Shown here in pieces: positions 1 through 8,606 of a stretch of DNA of 64,000 bases. The stretch is from the NCBI RefSeq assembly GCF_001469955.1, contig NZ_LOPU01000031.1:1-64000 (forward strand), in the 5' to 3' direction. Made by a program: the position numbers and the translations under genes. The DNA comes from Haloprofundus marisrubri. GTDB taxonomy: Archaea > Halobacteriota > Halobacteria > Halobacteriales > Haloferacaceae. Under the pieces are notes generated by a model. It was not told where the DNA came from, searched no databases, and saw nothing but the letters and a program-made list of their open reading frames with translations. Each line of letters opens with the position of its first letter. Within the stretch, counting starts at the first letter, position 1.

Positions 1-632
1 TGCCCGCTGTCGATAACGGCGATACGGTCGGACATCGTCATCGCCTCCGCCTGGTCGTGAGTGACGTAGATGATGGTCGTGTCCAGTTCCTTGTGCAGAC
101 GCTGCAGTTCGGTCCGCATGTGGACGCGTAGTTTCGCGTCGAGGTTCGCCAGCGGTTCGTCCATCAGGAACACGTCGGGGTTCCGGACGATAGCGCGGGC
201 GATAGCGACGCGCTGGCGCTGGCCGCCGGACATCTCGTCGGGCATGCGTTCGAGCATTCCCTCCAGTTGGACGATGTCGGAGGCGCGGTCGACGCGCCGG
301 TCGATTTCCTCCTTCTCGTAGTCGCGGAGACGGAGGCCGAAGCTGATGTTGTCGTAGACGTTCATGTGCGGGAACAGCGCGATGTTCTGGAACACCATCG
401 CTACCCCACGGTCTTTCGGCGGCAGTTTCGTCACCTCGCGGCCGCCGATGTGAATGGTCCCCTCCGTCGGGATAGTGAGACCTGCAATCATCTCCATCGT
501 CGTCGACTTGCCACATCCCGACGGACCGACGAGGCAGACGAACTCCCCGTCTCGGATGTGTACGTTCATGTCGTCGACTGCCGTTACGTCGTCGTATCGT
601 TTCGTTACGTGTTCGAGTTTTACGTCTCCCAT
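1..632 (-). CDS. Sugar ABC transporter ATP-binding protein (MalK/UgpC type), 3' end outside window
   Basis: ATPase subunit of an importer for a carbohydrate, powering uptake from the cytoplasmic face. About 210 N-terminal residues are present. They include a Walker A (GPSGCGKST), Q-loop (VFQN), ABC signature (MSGGQRQR), Walker B (VFLMDEP), D-loop (NLDAKL) and H-loop (YVTHDQ). The C-terminal MalK regulatory domain lies beyond position 1. The ATG at 632 starts 4 bases past the stop of the upstream permease, so this is the last seen gene of a leftward operon: binding protein, permease, permease, ATPase. The substrate cannot be read from sequence. A second ATPase of the same type lies at 57839-58978. 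Confidence 0.95.
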   Translation of the reverse strand, partial: MGDVKLEHVTKRYDDVTAVDDMNVHIRDGEFVCLVGPSGCGKSTTMEMIAGLTIPTEGTIHIGGREVTKLPPKDRGVAMVFQNIALFPHMNVYDNISFGLRLRDYEKEEIDRRVDRASDIVQLEGMLERMPDEMSGGQRQRVAIARAIVRNPDVFLMDEPLANLDAKLRVHMRTELQRLHKELDTTIIYVTHDQAEAMTMSDRIAVIDSG

Positions 633-636
633 TGTC

Positions 637-1620
637 TTACTCCTTGAGTGCCCCGGACGTGAGGCCGCTGACGATTTTCTCCTGTGCGACCATGACCAGA
701 ATGGCCATCGGTAGCACGCCGATAATACTCGCTGCCGCCATCAGGTGGTATGGCGTGTCGTACTGTCCCTGCAAGCCGATGATACCCGCGACGAGCGGGG
801 CCCAACTGCCGGGTTCGCCGTTGTTCATCAGGAACGAGAAGAAGAACTCGTTGTAGACGCTGATGAACGTGAGCACGCCTGCGGTCGCCACGCCGGGTGC
901 CGACAGCGGGATGATGACGCGGAACAGTGCGCCGAGTCGCGTCGTCCCTTCGACGCGAGCGGCGTCCTCCAACCCGTCGGGAATCTGTCCGTAGAAGGTC
1001 GTGAGGATGAAGATGGACAGCGGCATGAACAGCGCGCTGAACGGTAGCACCATCGCCCCCGGCGTGTTGTACAGTTCCGGGAAGCCGACGGCGAGACCGG
1101 TGAGGGGAATGGGAATGGCCACGTTCCCCGTAAACAGGTCGTACAGCGGCAGCAGGAACGCCGCCGGTGGGAAGTACGAGATGGCGAGAATGGCGAGCAT
1201 CAACGGTCCGCGTCCGGGGAACCGGAGACGACCGAAGACGTAGCCTGCGAGACTCGCCAGCACCAGCACGATGACCGTCGTGAGGATGCCGAGCACGAAG
1301 CTGTTGAACATGAAGATGTGGAACGGCACCCGTTGGAACACGACGATGAACGACTCGACGTTCAGCGTCCCACCCGGCGGGTAGAGGCCGACGTTCTGCA
1401 GCGCCCGTGGCGGCGTCAGCGACAGCACGAGCAGCCAGTAGAACGGGAACAGCGTCGTAAGCAGGAAGAACGCGGTCACGATGTAGAACAGCCCGCGGTA
1501 CGTCCGCTCGGGGTTCTTAATCGAACTGCTGACCCATCGGCTGAACGGCCCGCGCTTCAGTTCGCGGTCGCCACCCGTGCCGATGGTCGTCGAGTCGCCG
1601 GTCTGTGGTTCGCTTCCCAT
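637..1620 (-). CDS. Carbohydrate ABC transporter permease (MalG-like)
   Basis: Inner permease of a sugar importer, 327 aa. After a polar N-terminal tail there are six hydrophobic segments, and the EAA loop that contacts the ATPase is visible as EDAARVEGTTRLGALFRVI (about residue 240), as in MalG-type permeases (CUT1 family). The stop of the preceding permease overlaps this ATG by one base (TGATG), so the two are translationally coupled. The product probably forms a heterodimer with the 1620-2642 permease. Confidence 0.93.
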   Translation of the reverse strand: MGSEPQTGDSTTIGTGGDRELKRGPFSRWVSSSIKNPERTYRGLFYIVTAFFLLTTLFPFYWLLVLSLTPPRALQNVGLYPPGGTLNVESFIVVFQRVPFHIFMFNSFVLGILTTVIVLVLASLAGYVFGRLRFPGRGPLMLAILAISYFPPAAFLLPLYDLFTGNVAIPIPLTGLAVGFPELYNTPGAMVLPFSALFMPLSIFILTTFYGQIPDGLEDAARVEGTTRLGALFRVIIPLSAPGVATAGVLTFISVYNEFFFSFLMNNGEPGSWAPLVAGIIGLQGQYDTPYHLMAAASIIGVLPMAILVMVAQEKIVSGLTSGALKE

Positions 1621-2642
1621 CAGAATCCACCTCCTTCAGCGTCGGCGAACTTCACGATGTAGACGGACACCGCGATGCCGATGATGGCGGCTGTGATGAA
1701 CGCGACGGACGCCGCGGTCCCGTACGCGCGTTGGTTGAAGCTCGTGACGACGAGACACGACAGCGACGGCACCGTCGTACAGGCCGCCGTCGTCTCGATG
1801 ATACCGTAGACGCGCATCGCCGCGATGGTGCGGAACAGCATGGCGACCAGCACCGTCGGCAGGATGAGCGGCATCGTAATCATCTTGAACTGCTGCCACT
1901 TCGACGCACCGGCGACCCGGGCGACGTCGTACAGCGAGCGGTCGATACTCTGCAGACCGGCGAGGATGAGCAGCGCCATGAACGCCGAGGTCTTCCAAAT
2001 GTCGGCGACGATGATGATGGTCGTCGCGTCCACCGTGTTCGCAAGCGGCGTCGTGCCAATCCACGTCAACTGGTTGAGCAGCGTCGGGTTCTGACTGGTT
2101 CCGATGAGGAAGCCGATTCCCGGTTGGAACAGCAGGTAGAAGATCATCCCCTGAATGACGATGGGCACCGCCCACGGGATGATGATAGCGACGCGAACCC
2201 AGCGCCGACCACGGAAGTCCTGGTCGAGCACGAGCGCCTGTCCGAAGCCGACGATAGTCTCGAAGAAGACGCTCACGACGGTGAACACGAGGGTCACGCC
2301 GAGCGCACTTGCAAAGATACCGTTCGGTGTCAGCGCCGTCGGCATGAACGCCGACGGGAGCGCGTACGTCTTCTGGTTAGTGAGCAGTTCTACGTAGTTC
2401 TGGATGCCGACGAACTCTCCGAGGTTGGACGCCCCCGACAGTGCGTCCGCGAAAAGCGACATCCCGAACGTCGTGACGAGCGGATACACCGCTATCACCA
2501 GCAGCAACAGCAGTGCCGGTGCGAGCAACAAGTAGGCGTATGCCGTCTCGCTCAGGTTTTCCATCCAGCGGACTGTGCTGACGTACGGTCCCGACCGAGA
2601 CCTGTCGCCTACAGTCCCCTGTGATTCCTGTTCTGTGGCCAT
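1620..2642 (-). CDS. Carbohydrate ABC transporter permease (MalF-like)
   Basis: Second permease of the sugar importer, 340 aa. It has a cytoplasmic N-terminus, a hydrophobic segment around residues 32-55 (AYLLLAPALLLLLVIAVYPL), and the EAA loop YDVARVAGASKWQQFKMI near residue 225. The start is taken at ATG 2642 (MATEQES); a TTG three codons upstream is also open but less likely. It lies 31 bases after the binding-protein gene. With the 637-1620 permease it should form the membrane channel of a CUT1-type importer. Confidence 0.92.
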   Translation of the reverse strand: MATEQESQGTVGDRSRSGPYVSTVRWMENLSETAYAYLLLAPALLLLLVIAVYPLVTTFGMSLFADALSGASNLGEFVGIQNYVELLTNQKTYALPSAFMPTALTPNGIFASALGVTLVFTVVSVFFETIVGFGQALVLDQDFRGRRWVRVAIIIPWAVPIVIQGMIFYLLFQPGIGFLIGTSQNPTLLNQLTWIGTTPLANTVDATTIIIVADIWKTSAFMALLILAGLQSIDRSLYDVARVAGASKWQQFKMITMPLILPTVLVAMLFRTIAAMRVYGIIETTAACTTVPSLSCLVVTSFNQRAYGTAASVAFITAAIIGIAVSVYIVKFADAEGGGF

Positions 2643-2673
2643 TGGTAACAAGTATAAACTGGGGGGAAGTCCC

Positions 2674-4209
2674 TTAGGCGTTCTGTTCGATTTGCTCGAG
2701 GCTGGATTCGAGGCTCGACATGGCGTCTTCCGGCGACTTCTGCTGAGCGTACGTCGAGTTGACTTCCTGGTAGATTTGCTGGGACTCGCGCGGCCAGACA
2801 GCCGTCACGGGACGCGGGACGGCGTTCTCACCGGCGACACGCAGCTGTTCGAGGTATCGACCGATAACGGGGACCTCCGCCGCACGGTCGGAGTTGAGCA
2901 GTTCCGGCTTCGGCGGAATCCACCCGAGAATCTCGAACATCCGGAGGTTGAACTCGTCGGTCATCATCGCTTGGATGACGGCCGCGGCAGCGTTCTTCTG
3001 CTCGCTGCTGGAGTTCGGGTTCATCGAGATGTGCCAGCCACCGAGCGCGGCGGACGGGCCGCCGGTGCCTTCGTACTGGGCTTCGTCGGGCGTCACGGCG
3101 TACGGAATCGGCATCACGCCGAGGTTCTCGCCGTAGTTCTCCTCTGCGCCGTTCTCGACGATGGAGTACGGCCAGTTACGCAGCGCAACGGCGTTGCCGT
3201 TGTCGAACGGCGCTTTCGAGGGGTCCTCCTGCCACTGCAGCACTGCTTCGGGCGAAATCTTCTGGTAGCCCTCCAAGGAGTGCTCGTCGTCCTGTCCGTG
3301 GATGAACGTCCGAATCATGCGGATGGACTGGAGAATCGGCTCCTCGTTGACCGTGATGGGTCGGTCGCCGACCGGTCCGAACAGGTTGTCGTGGTCGCCG
3401 AAGTACGCCCCTCCCCAGCCGGTGATGAACTCGTTGAAGTCACAGCACGACAGGCCCTCGTAGGCCGCCGCCTGGAAGTTGAAGCCCATTTCGACGTCGT
3501 CGCTCTGGGAGACGACGTCGGCAATCATGTTGTTGAACTCTTGCCACGTCATCGACTCCGTCGCCCAGTTCTGGCCTTCGGGGTCGTAGCCGGCTTGGGT
3601 GACGAGGTCCTTTCGGTACTGAATCGTCGGGAAATCGGGGAACAGCGGAATCGCGTACAGGTCCCCGGAGTCGGGGTCCTTCGCAGTGTCCACGCTGGCC
3701 CCGAAGTAGTTGTCCTCCACCTGCGAGACCATCTCGCTCGGCAGCGACTGCCCGAGGTTCTGGAGTTGCTCGCGGACGATGAACGGAATCGTCCACCCGC
3801 TGTCCGTCATCAGAAGCGTCGGCTCTTCCTGACCGGAGTTGAGCCACGTCTGATACTGGTTCTGACGGTCGTCGGTTACCTGTGAGCCACCGAGGATGTC
3901 GATGGAGATGTTCTCCGGCAGACCCGCGTCTCGGAGAATCTGGACGACTTGGTCGGAGTTGTCGGCGACACGCGAGTCCGCCGCCCACTGGACGGTGACG
4001 TCGTTGCTTACCGAACTCGGGTCGAGTTGTTCGGCGCTGCCGTTGCCGCCACTGCCGTTTCCACCTCCGCCGCCGTTTCCACCGTCTTGGCTCTGGATAC
4101 ACCCGGCAAGACCCAGTGCGACGCCGGATGCACCGGCAGCCTGCACGAATCGTCGTCGGGAGACACCACTTCGTCGCTTCGACTGGTCACGTGAGTCAGC
4201 ATCGACCAT
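2674..4209 (-). CDS. Sugar ABC transporter substrate-binding lipoprotein
   Basis: Extracellular solute-binding protein (family 1), 511 aa, first gene of the operon. The N-terminus has a twin-arginine motif (SRRRFVQAAG, about residues 17-26) and a lipobox ending at LAGC, so it should be Tat-exported and lipid-anchored. A Gly/Asn/Ser-rich tether follows (about residues 43-60), then the binding fold. The ligand is unknown. A TATA box (4234-4246) about 30 bases upstream of the ATG implies a nearly leaderless transcript. A TrmB-like operator candidate lies at 4257-4280. Confidence 0.93.
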   Translation of the reverse strand: MVDADSRDQSKRRSGVSRRRFVQAAGASGVALGLAGCIQSQDGGNGGGGGNGSGGNGSAEQLDPSSVSNDVTVQWAADSRVADNSDQVVQILRDAGLPENISIDILGGSQVTDDRQNQYQTWLNSGQEEPTLLMTDSGWTIPFIVREQLQNLGQSLPSEMVSQVEDNYFGASVDTAKDPDSGDLYAIPLFPDFPTIQYRKDLVTQAGYDPEGQNWATESMTWQEFNNMIADVVSQSDDVEMGFNFQAAAYEGLSCCDFNEFITGWGGAYFGDHDNLFGPVGDRPITVNEEPILQSIRMIRTFIHGQDDEHSLEGYQKISPEAVLQWQEDPSKAPFDNGNAVALRNWPYSIVENGAEENYGENLGVMPIPYAVTPDEAQYEGTGGPSAALGGWHISMNPNSSSEQKNAAAAVIQAMMTDEFNLRMFEILGWIPPKPELLNSDRAAEVPVIGRYLEQLRVAGENAVPRPVTAVWPRESQQIYQEVNSTYAQQKSPEDAMSSLESSLEQIEQNA

Positions 4210-4233
4210 TACAGTTTGTCTTCTTGGCAGAGG

Positions 4234-4246
4234 ACTTATTTATAGC
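4234..4246 (-). promoter_or_regulatory. TATA box of the first sugar ABC operon
   Basis: On the minus strand the sequence reads GCTATAAATAAGT, a strong archaeal TATA box centred about 31 bases before the ATG at 4209. That spacing places transcription start within a few bases of the start codon. No Shine-Dalgarno sequence is seen. Confidence 0.7.
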
Positions 4247-4256
4247 TTCGGCACAG

Positions 4257-4280
4257 TTACTACCTCTGTTGTAGTGAATT
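4257..4280 (-). promoter_or_regulatory. Candidate operator upstream of first sugar ABC operon
   Basis: Plus strand reads TTACT, 11 bases, AGTGAATT, with an internal dyad ACTAC-N7-GTAGT (4259-4275). The same flanks with a 9-base spacer occur at 62305-62326 upstream of the second sugar ABC operon. Both lie just upstream of the TATA box at a similar distance from the ATG. It is related to, but not a clean match of, the Halobacterium TrmB site TACT-N7/8-GAGTA. Binding is an inference. Confidence 0.4.
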
Positions 4281-4389
4281 AACTGTCACGTGGATATCGC
4301 GGCGTACGAGGCCGCTGTCTGTCGTTTTAGCTGTTGTTAACGAAACACCTACCGCGTCAATCTCGGTATTCTGAGCGTTAGGCTGCGGT

Positions 4390-5376
4390 TCAGTTTTTGT
4401 GTGCAACCGGCCAGTGAGGTGTCTTCGGTGACTCGATTCGCTCCATTTCCGTGTCCGTGAGACGCACGTCGAGCGCCTCGACGCTCTGTTCGAGGTGGTC
4501 GATGCTCCGCGGGCCGATTATTGGCGCGGTGACGACGGGTTTGTGTAGCAACCACGAAAGCGACACCTGCACCGGCGACGTCCCCTTCTCGTCGGCAATA
4601 GCACGAATCTCGTCGAGCACCGTCCAGTTCTCGTCGGTGAACCGCTCTTGTGTGTATTCGTCGGTGTCGGCGCGGAGGCCTTCTTCGACGTCACCGTCGC
4701 GTTCGTACTTGCCGGTCAGGAACCCACCTGCTAGCGGCGACCACGGTATAACGCCGACGCCCTCACCCTCACAGACCGGGAGCAGATTGGCTTCCTCGTG
4801 GCGGTCCACCGCGTTGTACTCCGGTTGCATGCAGGTAAAGCGCTCGTACTCCTCGATGTCGCTTTTGTACAGCGCCTTCGTGAACTGATAAGCTGTCATC
4901 GTACTCGCGCCGATGTACCGTACTTTCCCCGTTTCGACGAGGTGATTCAGCGCGGAGAGCGTCTCCTCGATGGGCGTCTCGTCGTCCCAGCGGTGAATCT
5001 GGTAGAGGTCGATGTAGTCGGTTCCCAAGCGTTCGAGACTCGCCTCCGCTTGGTCCAAGATGTGTTTTCGGGAGAGTCCCTGCCCGTTCGGGTAGTCGCC
5101 CATCTCGCCGAACACTTTGGTTGCGACGACGAGTTCGTCGCGGTTGCGTCCCTCGATTGCCTTCCCGACAATCTCCTCGCTCTCGCCGTGCGAGTAGACG
5201 TTTGCGGTGTCGAGAAAGTTGATGCCGAGGTCCAGCGCCCGGTGGATGAGTTCGATACTCGCCTCCTCGTCGTTCATCATCCACTCCGCGCCCGACCCGA
5301 AGTTCATACAGCCGAGACAGAACCGAGAGACGTCCAGTCCCGCCGTTCCGAGTTTCGTGTACTCCATCTCCGTCAT
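4390..5376 (-). CDS. Aldo/keto reductase
   Basis: NAD(P)H-dependent oxidoreductase of the aldo/keto reductase superfamily, 328 aa, soluble TIM barrel. The catalytic tetrad is visible: D56 and Y61 (FLDTANVYSHG), K87 (VVATKVFG) and H128 (LYQIHRWD). The cofactor-binding IIGPRS segment is near residue 290. The WDDET-PIEETLSAL segment resembles the bacterial YajO/AKR11-type enzymes. It follows the sugar ABC operon on the same strand but beyond that operon's promoter region, so it is probably transcribed separately. The physiological substrate is unknown. ATG 5367 is an alternative start three codons in. Confidence 0.92.
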   Translation of the reverse strand: MTEMEYTKLGTAGLDVSRFCLGCMNFGSGAEWMMNDEEASIELIHRALDLGINFLDTANVYSHGESEEIVGKAIEGRNRDELVVATKVFGEMGDYPNGQGLSRKHILDQAEASLERLGTDYIDLYQIHRWDDETPIEETLSALNHLVETGKVRYIGASTMTAYQFTKALYKSDIEEYERFTCMQPEYNAVDRHEEANLLPVCEGEGVGVIPWSPLAGGFLTGKYERDGDVEEGLRADTDEYTQERFTDENWTVLDEIRAIADEKGTSPVQVSLSWLLHKPVVTAPIIGPRSIDHLEQSVEALDVRLTDTEMERIESPKTPHWPVAHKN

Positions 5377-5495
5377 ACGTCACCTTCGACCACGGACGGC
5401 AAAAGTGTGGAGGCGCCGATGAATCACGGAGACGTCGCCGTGGAATAGGTGAACACGGCAGAACCCTCAAGTCATCGCGGCAACCACTCTCGGGC

Positions 5496-6443
5496 ATGTC
5501 ACTGTTCGACACCGTTCGCCGTCCCGAGTACACCGGTGAACGACGATGCTGGCCGTGTACTGTGGTTAACGCGGCCGTTATCGCTGTCGTCTGCCTGCTT
5601 CTCGCTCCGTTTTCCTACGGCATTTCGCTTCTCGTCGGCGCTGTCGGCGTCGGCCTCGTCTATCTCCGCGGCTACGCGGTTCCGTTCACGCCGACGTTCG
5701 CGCCGAAACTCGTCGCGCGTCTCCCCGTCGACTTCGGCCCGACGTACGCCGTCGGCGAGGAGAGCGGCAGTCTGAGCGACGTCGGTGTCGACGACCGCAC
5801 GGACTCGGCATCGAACACGAGGAGCGACAAGAACGCCGAGAACGTCGAGAACGACACGGAAGGCGGCGACGACTCCGGTTCCTCGGAGGACACCGAGGAC
5901 TCCGAAGACTCCGAGAACGCCGAGACGCGCCGCTCCGACGCGCTGACCGACGACGATATCGACGGCGACGTTCTCGTTAGAGAACTCGCAGCGGCGGGCG
6001 TCTTCACCGAGAACGGCGAACTGTACCTCACCGACGCGTTCGTCGACGAGTGGACCGACGAGATGACCGGACTGCGCGAGGCCGACCGGGAGACGCTCGC
6101 CGCGGCGGCCGCCGACGCGATGCCCGCGAAGGCGACGTGGACCCTCGACGACGACTGGGTCGTCCTCGACGCCGACGGGGCGAAGACGTGGCTCACCGAA
6201 TCGGTAGCGATTGCGGAGACGAGCGCCGTGCGAGCGCTTCGCTCCCACGACGTCGACGATGGCGTGGCCGCGCAGGCGGCGAATCCGCTCCGGATGTTCC
6301 TGCCGGAGTGTCCCGTCTGTGGCGGGGGCGTCGTCGAGACGACGGTGAGAAACTGCTGCGGCGGGACGATGGGCGTGTACGACTCGCCGGATATCGAGGT
6401 ACTCGCCTGCGAGTCGTGCGACGAACTGCTGTACGAGTTCTGA
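5496..6443 (+). CDS. Hypothetical membrane protein with C-terminal zinc ribbon
   Basis: Not recognised as a named family. The 315-aa protein has two hydrophobic stretches near the N-terminus (about residues 25-58), which should anchor it in the membrane. A strongly acidic Asp/Glu/Ser linker (about 95-150) follows, then a folded acidic region. The C-terminus has paired cysteines (CPVCGG, NCCGG, CESCDE) that look like a zinc ribbon. It is convergent with the trmB-like gene, with 16 bases between stops. The layout suggests a membrane-tethered cytoplasmic domain, but no function can be assigned. Confidence 0.8.
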   Translation: MSLFDTVRRPEYTGERRCWPCTVVNAAVIAVVCLLLAPFSYGISLLVGAVGVGLVYLRGYAVPFTPTFAPKLVARLPVDFGPTYAVGEESGSLSDVGVDDRTDSASNTRSDKNAENVENDTEGGDDSGSSEDTEDSEDSENAETRRSDALTDDDIDGDVLVRELAAAGVFTENGELYLTDAFVDEWTDEMTGLREADRETLAAAAADAMPAKATWTLDDDWVVLDADGAKTWLTESVAIAETSAVRALRSHDVDDGVAAQAANPLRMFLPECPVCGGGVVETTVRNCCGGTMGVYDSPDIEVLACESCDELLYEF

Positions 6444-6459
6444 ACGAAGAGGAGGAAAC

Positions 6460-7551
6460 TCAGTCGTCCGTCTGTTGTTGCGCGCCGTCGCGGAGGCGGT
6501 CGGCGCGGCCCGGCGGTTCCTCGCGGCCGATGCGGATGTCTTGGCCTTCGATGTCTTCGAGCGCCGCGACCAACCCGCCGACGTGGACCGGGCCGTCGTC
6601 GGTTTCGACGATGAGCGACGCGACTTCTTCGGTGTCCTCGAACGCGAGGTCGACGACCCGGCCTTCGACGACGACGGGGTCGCCCGTCTCGATGTCGCGG
6701 CCCTCGACGGTGGCGTAAAAGTCACCGTCGAGGTCACGGATATCCTTCACGGCGCGGCGGATGGAGGCGTAGCGCCGGGGAAACGGACGGTCCTTGCCGT
6801 CGGCGGCGACGGTGTCTGCGGTCGTCCAGAGGACGGTGCCGAAAAAGCCCGAAACCAGAAACCCGAGCGCCGAGCGGTTGAAGATGACGCCGTAGCGGTC
6901 CCGGTCGTCGCGGAGGGCGTCTTGGGTCGCGTAGATGGAGTACTCGCCGTCGGCGACGGCCAACACGGGCGTCGTGATGCCGCGACGGGTGCGTGCGGTG
7001 GTGCAGACGTCCATATAGTCGAACTCGGCGGGGTCGGGCGCTTCAGACGCCGGCGTGACGAGAAGGTCGATGCTGACGCCGGCGTCGGTCGCCTCGACGA
7101 GGTCGTCGTGGAATCGCTGGAGGAGGTCCGGCGTGAGCGAGAGTACGAGTTCGAACTCCGCGGAGTCGATAATCTCCTCGATGTACCGGAGAATGGTTGA
7201 CCGCGATTTGACGAGCGACACCGCCTCCGTCTCGCGTGCAGGAGCGGTGTACCGCGCGCCGAGTTCCTCGACCATCTCGGAGAACGAGTCGCGGAAGTTG
7301 CCGAACGCGTTCTCGGGGTCGACGGCGACGATTTTCATCGGCCGCGACTCCCGGAGTTCGACCAACCCCCGGTCGGCGAGGCTCCGAACCGTGTCGTACA
7401 CCCGCGGTTGCGGGATGTCGGTTCGGTCGGCGATTTCGCTCGCGGTCAACTGTCCGTGTTCTAAGACGGCGAGATACGCGTCGATTTCGTACTCGCCGAG
7501 GTTGAAGCGCTCGCCGACGCGCTCCATCGTCAGTCGAAGGTCATCGACCAT
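6460..7551 (-). CDS. trmB: TrmB-family sugar-sensing transcriptional regulator
   Basis: DNA-binding regulator of 363 aa. An N-terminal winged HTH (about residues 10-75, with [21 protein letters not shown]) is followed by a PLD-like domain and a C-terminal sugar-binding domain, the TrmB layout. In Halobacterium and Haloferax, TrmB represses or activates sugar-metabolism genes and is released by glucose. A perfect TACT-N7-GAGTA site overlaps its own TATA box (7585-7600), so autoregulation is likely. Two sugar ABC operons and a TbsP-like gene share the window. It could be a paralogue rather than the TrmB orthologue; synteny was not checked. Confidence 0.85.
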   Translation of the reverse strand: MVDDLRLTMERVGERFNLGEYEIDAYLAVLEHGQLTASEIADRTDIPQPRVYDTVRSLADRGLVELRESRPMKIVAVDPENAFGNFRDSFSEMVEELGARYTAPARETEAVSLVKSRSTILRYIEEIIDSAEFELVLSLTPDLLQRFHDDLVEATDAGVSIDLLVTPASEAPDPAEFDYMDVCTTARTRRGITTPVLAVADGEYSIYATQDALRDDRDRYGVIFNRSALGFLVSGFFGTVLWTTADTVAADGKDRPFPRRYASIRRAVKDIRDLDGDFYATVEGRDIETGDPVVVEGRVVDLAFEDTEEVASLIVETDDGPVHVGGLVAALEDIEGQDIRIGREEPPGRADRLRDGAQQQTDD

Positions 7552-7584
7552 GATAGTTTGGCCACGCTCCGCACGTAAGTGATT

Positions 7585-7600
7585 TACTATAAGACGAGTA
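7585..7600 (-). promoter_or_regulatory. TrmB-consensus site overlapping the trmB promoter
   Basis: Plus strand reads TACT ATAAGAC GAGTA, an exact match to the published Halobacterium TrmB motif TACT-N7/8-GAGTA. On the minus strand the same bases contain the TATA-like CTTATAGTAAAT (about 7583-7594), about 30 bases upstream of the ATG at 7551. Occupancy would block TFB/TBP, which suggests autorepression. Confidence 0.7.
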
Positions 7601-7722
7601 GCACGCAGTTCCGAAACGAGGTTGTCTGCGGGTGCTTAGACGTTCCAGACAGCCACTCATCAACGTTCTGGTCCGGATGTCGTCCCGCTAGCACGTCGCA
7701 GGCGAGCGGGTCGCGTCCTCGT

Positions 7723-8460
7723 TCACATGTACATTCGGTCCTCTGCGGTGTCGCTCTCGCGGGTGTCGATGCGCTCGGCCAGTTCGCCGTAGTACTGCCG
7801 GACGCGTTCGGCGAACGCTTCGAGCGGGCCGATGTCGATGCCGAGGTCGTACACGTCGTCGACGGCGTCGAGCAGTCTGAGTGCGGCCTCTACGTCGGGA
7901 ACTTGCGCGTGGACGGGTGTGACGTAGACGCAGACGCCGAGCGGCGAGGAGAGTCCTCGTTCGACGAACGCGGCGTTCGTCCCGTCGAGAAAGCCGTTGC
8001 CCATCGCGGGCACGTCGGACTCTCCGAGTCTGGACTCGCGGTAGTCGTCGGTGGCGATGTAGAACGTTCGGTGTTGTTCGGGACCGTGCGGCACCGGCAC
8101 ACCAGAGAGAATGGCGACTTCCTCAACGTCTGCGGCCTCCGTCCAGTCGAGAATCGCGTCCGAGAACGTCTTGCCCGCCGTCGCCGGGACGAACAGTTCG
8201 CTGACGAGTACGGTCAAATCGAGGTCGGCCCGCGAAAACAGTCGCGTGTGGTGTCTTGGTCGGCCGTTCTCGAACGGTGTAATTGCCGGGAGACCCTCAG
8301 CGACGATGTGGCCCGTCTCCTGCAGGTCGAGGTGGTCGACCAGATAATCGACGGCGGTCAGTCCGGCAAGGCCGAACGTCGAAAAGCCGGCGAGAAGCGT
8401 TTCGCTGGGGTCGGTTTCGTGCGAGACGTGGAAGTCCAACGACGGCTGGGGAGCGGACAT
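7723..8460 (-). CDS. PAC2 family protein
   Basis: Protein of the PAC2 family (proteasome-assembly-chaperone 2 fold), 245 aa. The family hallmark is an N-terminal GFSTFGLAGLTAVDYL segment (about residues 25-40) resembling the GxGxxG-like start of archaeal PAC2 proteins. Further on are PVPHG (about 141) and a PVHAQVPD-type element (about 190). Archaeal members form oligomers and are suspected to act in proteasome or protein quality control, but their exact role is not settled. It is a single gene with no proteasome gene nearby in the window. Confidence 0.85.
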   Translation of the reverse strand: MSAPQPSLDFHVSHETDPSETLLAGFSTFGLAGLTAVDYLVDHLDLQETGHIVAEGLPAITPFENGRPRHHTRLFSRADLDLTVLVSELFVPATAGKTFSDAILDWTEAADVEEVAILSGVPVPHGPEQHRTFYIATDDYRESRLGESDVPAMGNGFLDGTNAAFVERGLSSPLGVCVYVTPVHAQVPDVEAALRLLDAVDDVYDLGIDIGPLEAFAERVRQYYGELAERIDTRESDTAEDRMYM

Positions 8461-8606
8461 ACAACAGAGTCCGTCGAGCGAGGATTTAGCGGTTAGCCGC
8501 CCGCGAGCGAGTCGTCGGCCGCAGGCGAGTGGCTGTGGGACTGCGGGACGTTCGCGTGTTCGCCGGAGGAGAACGTTTTTTCACGTTGCCTGAGTCACGT
8601 TGTTCA

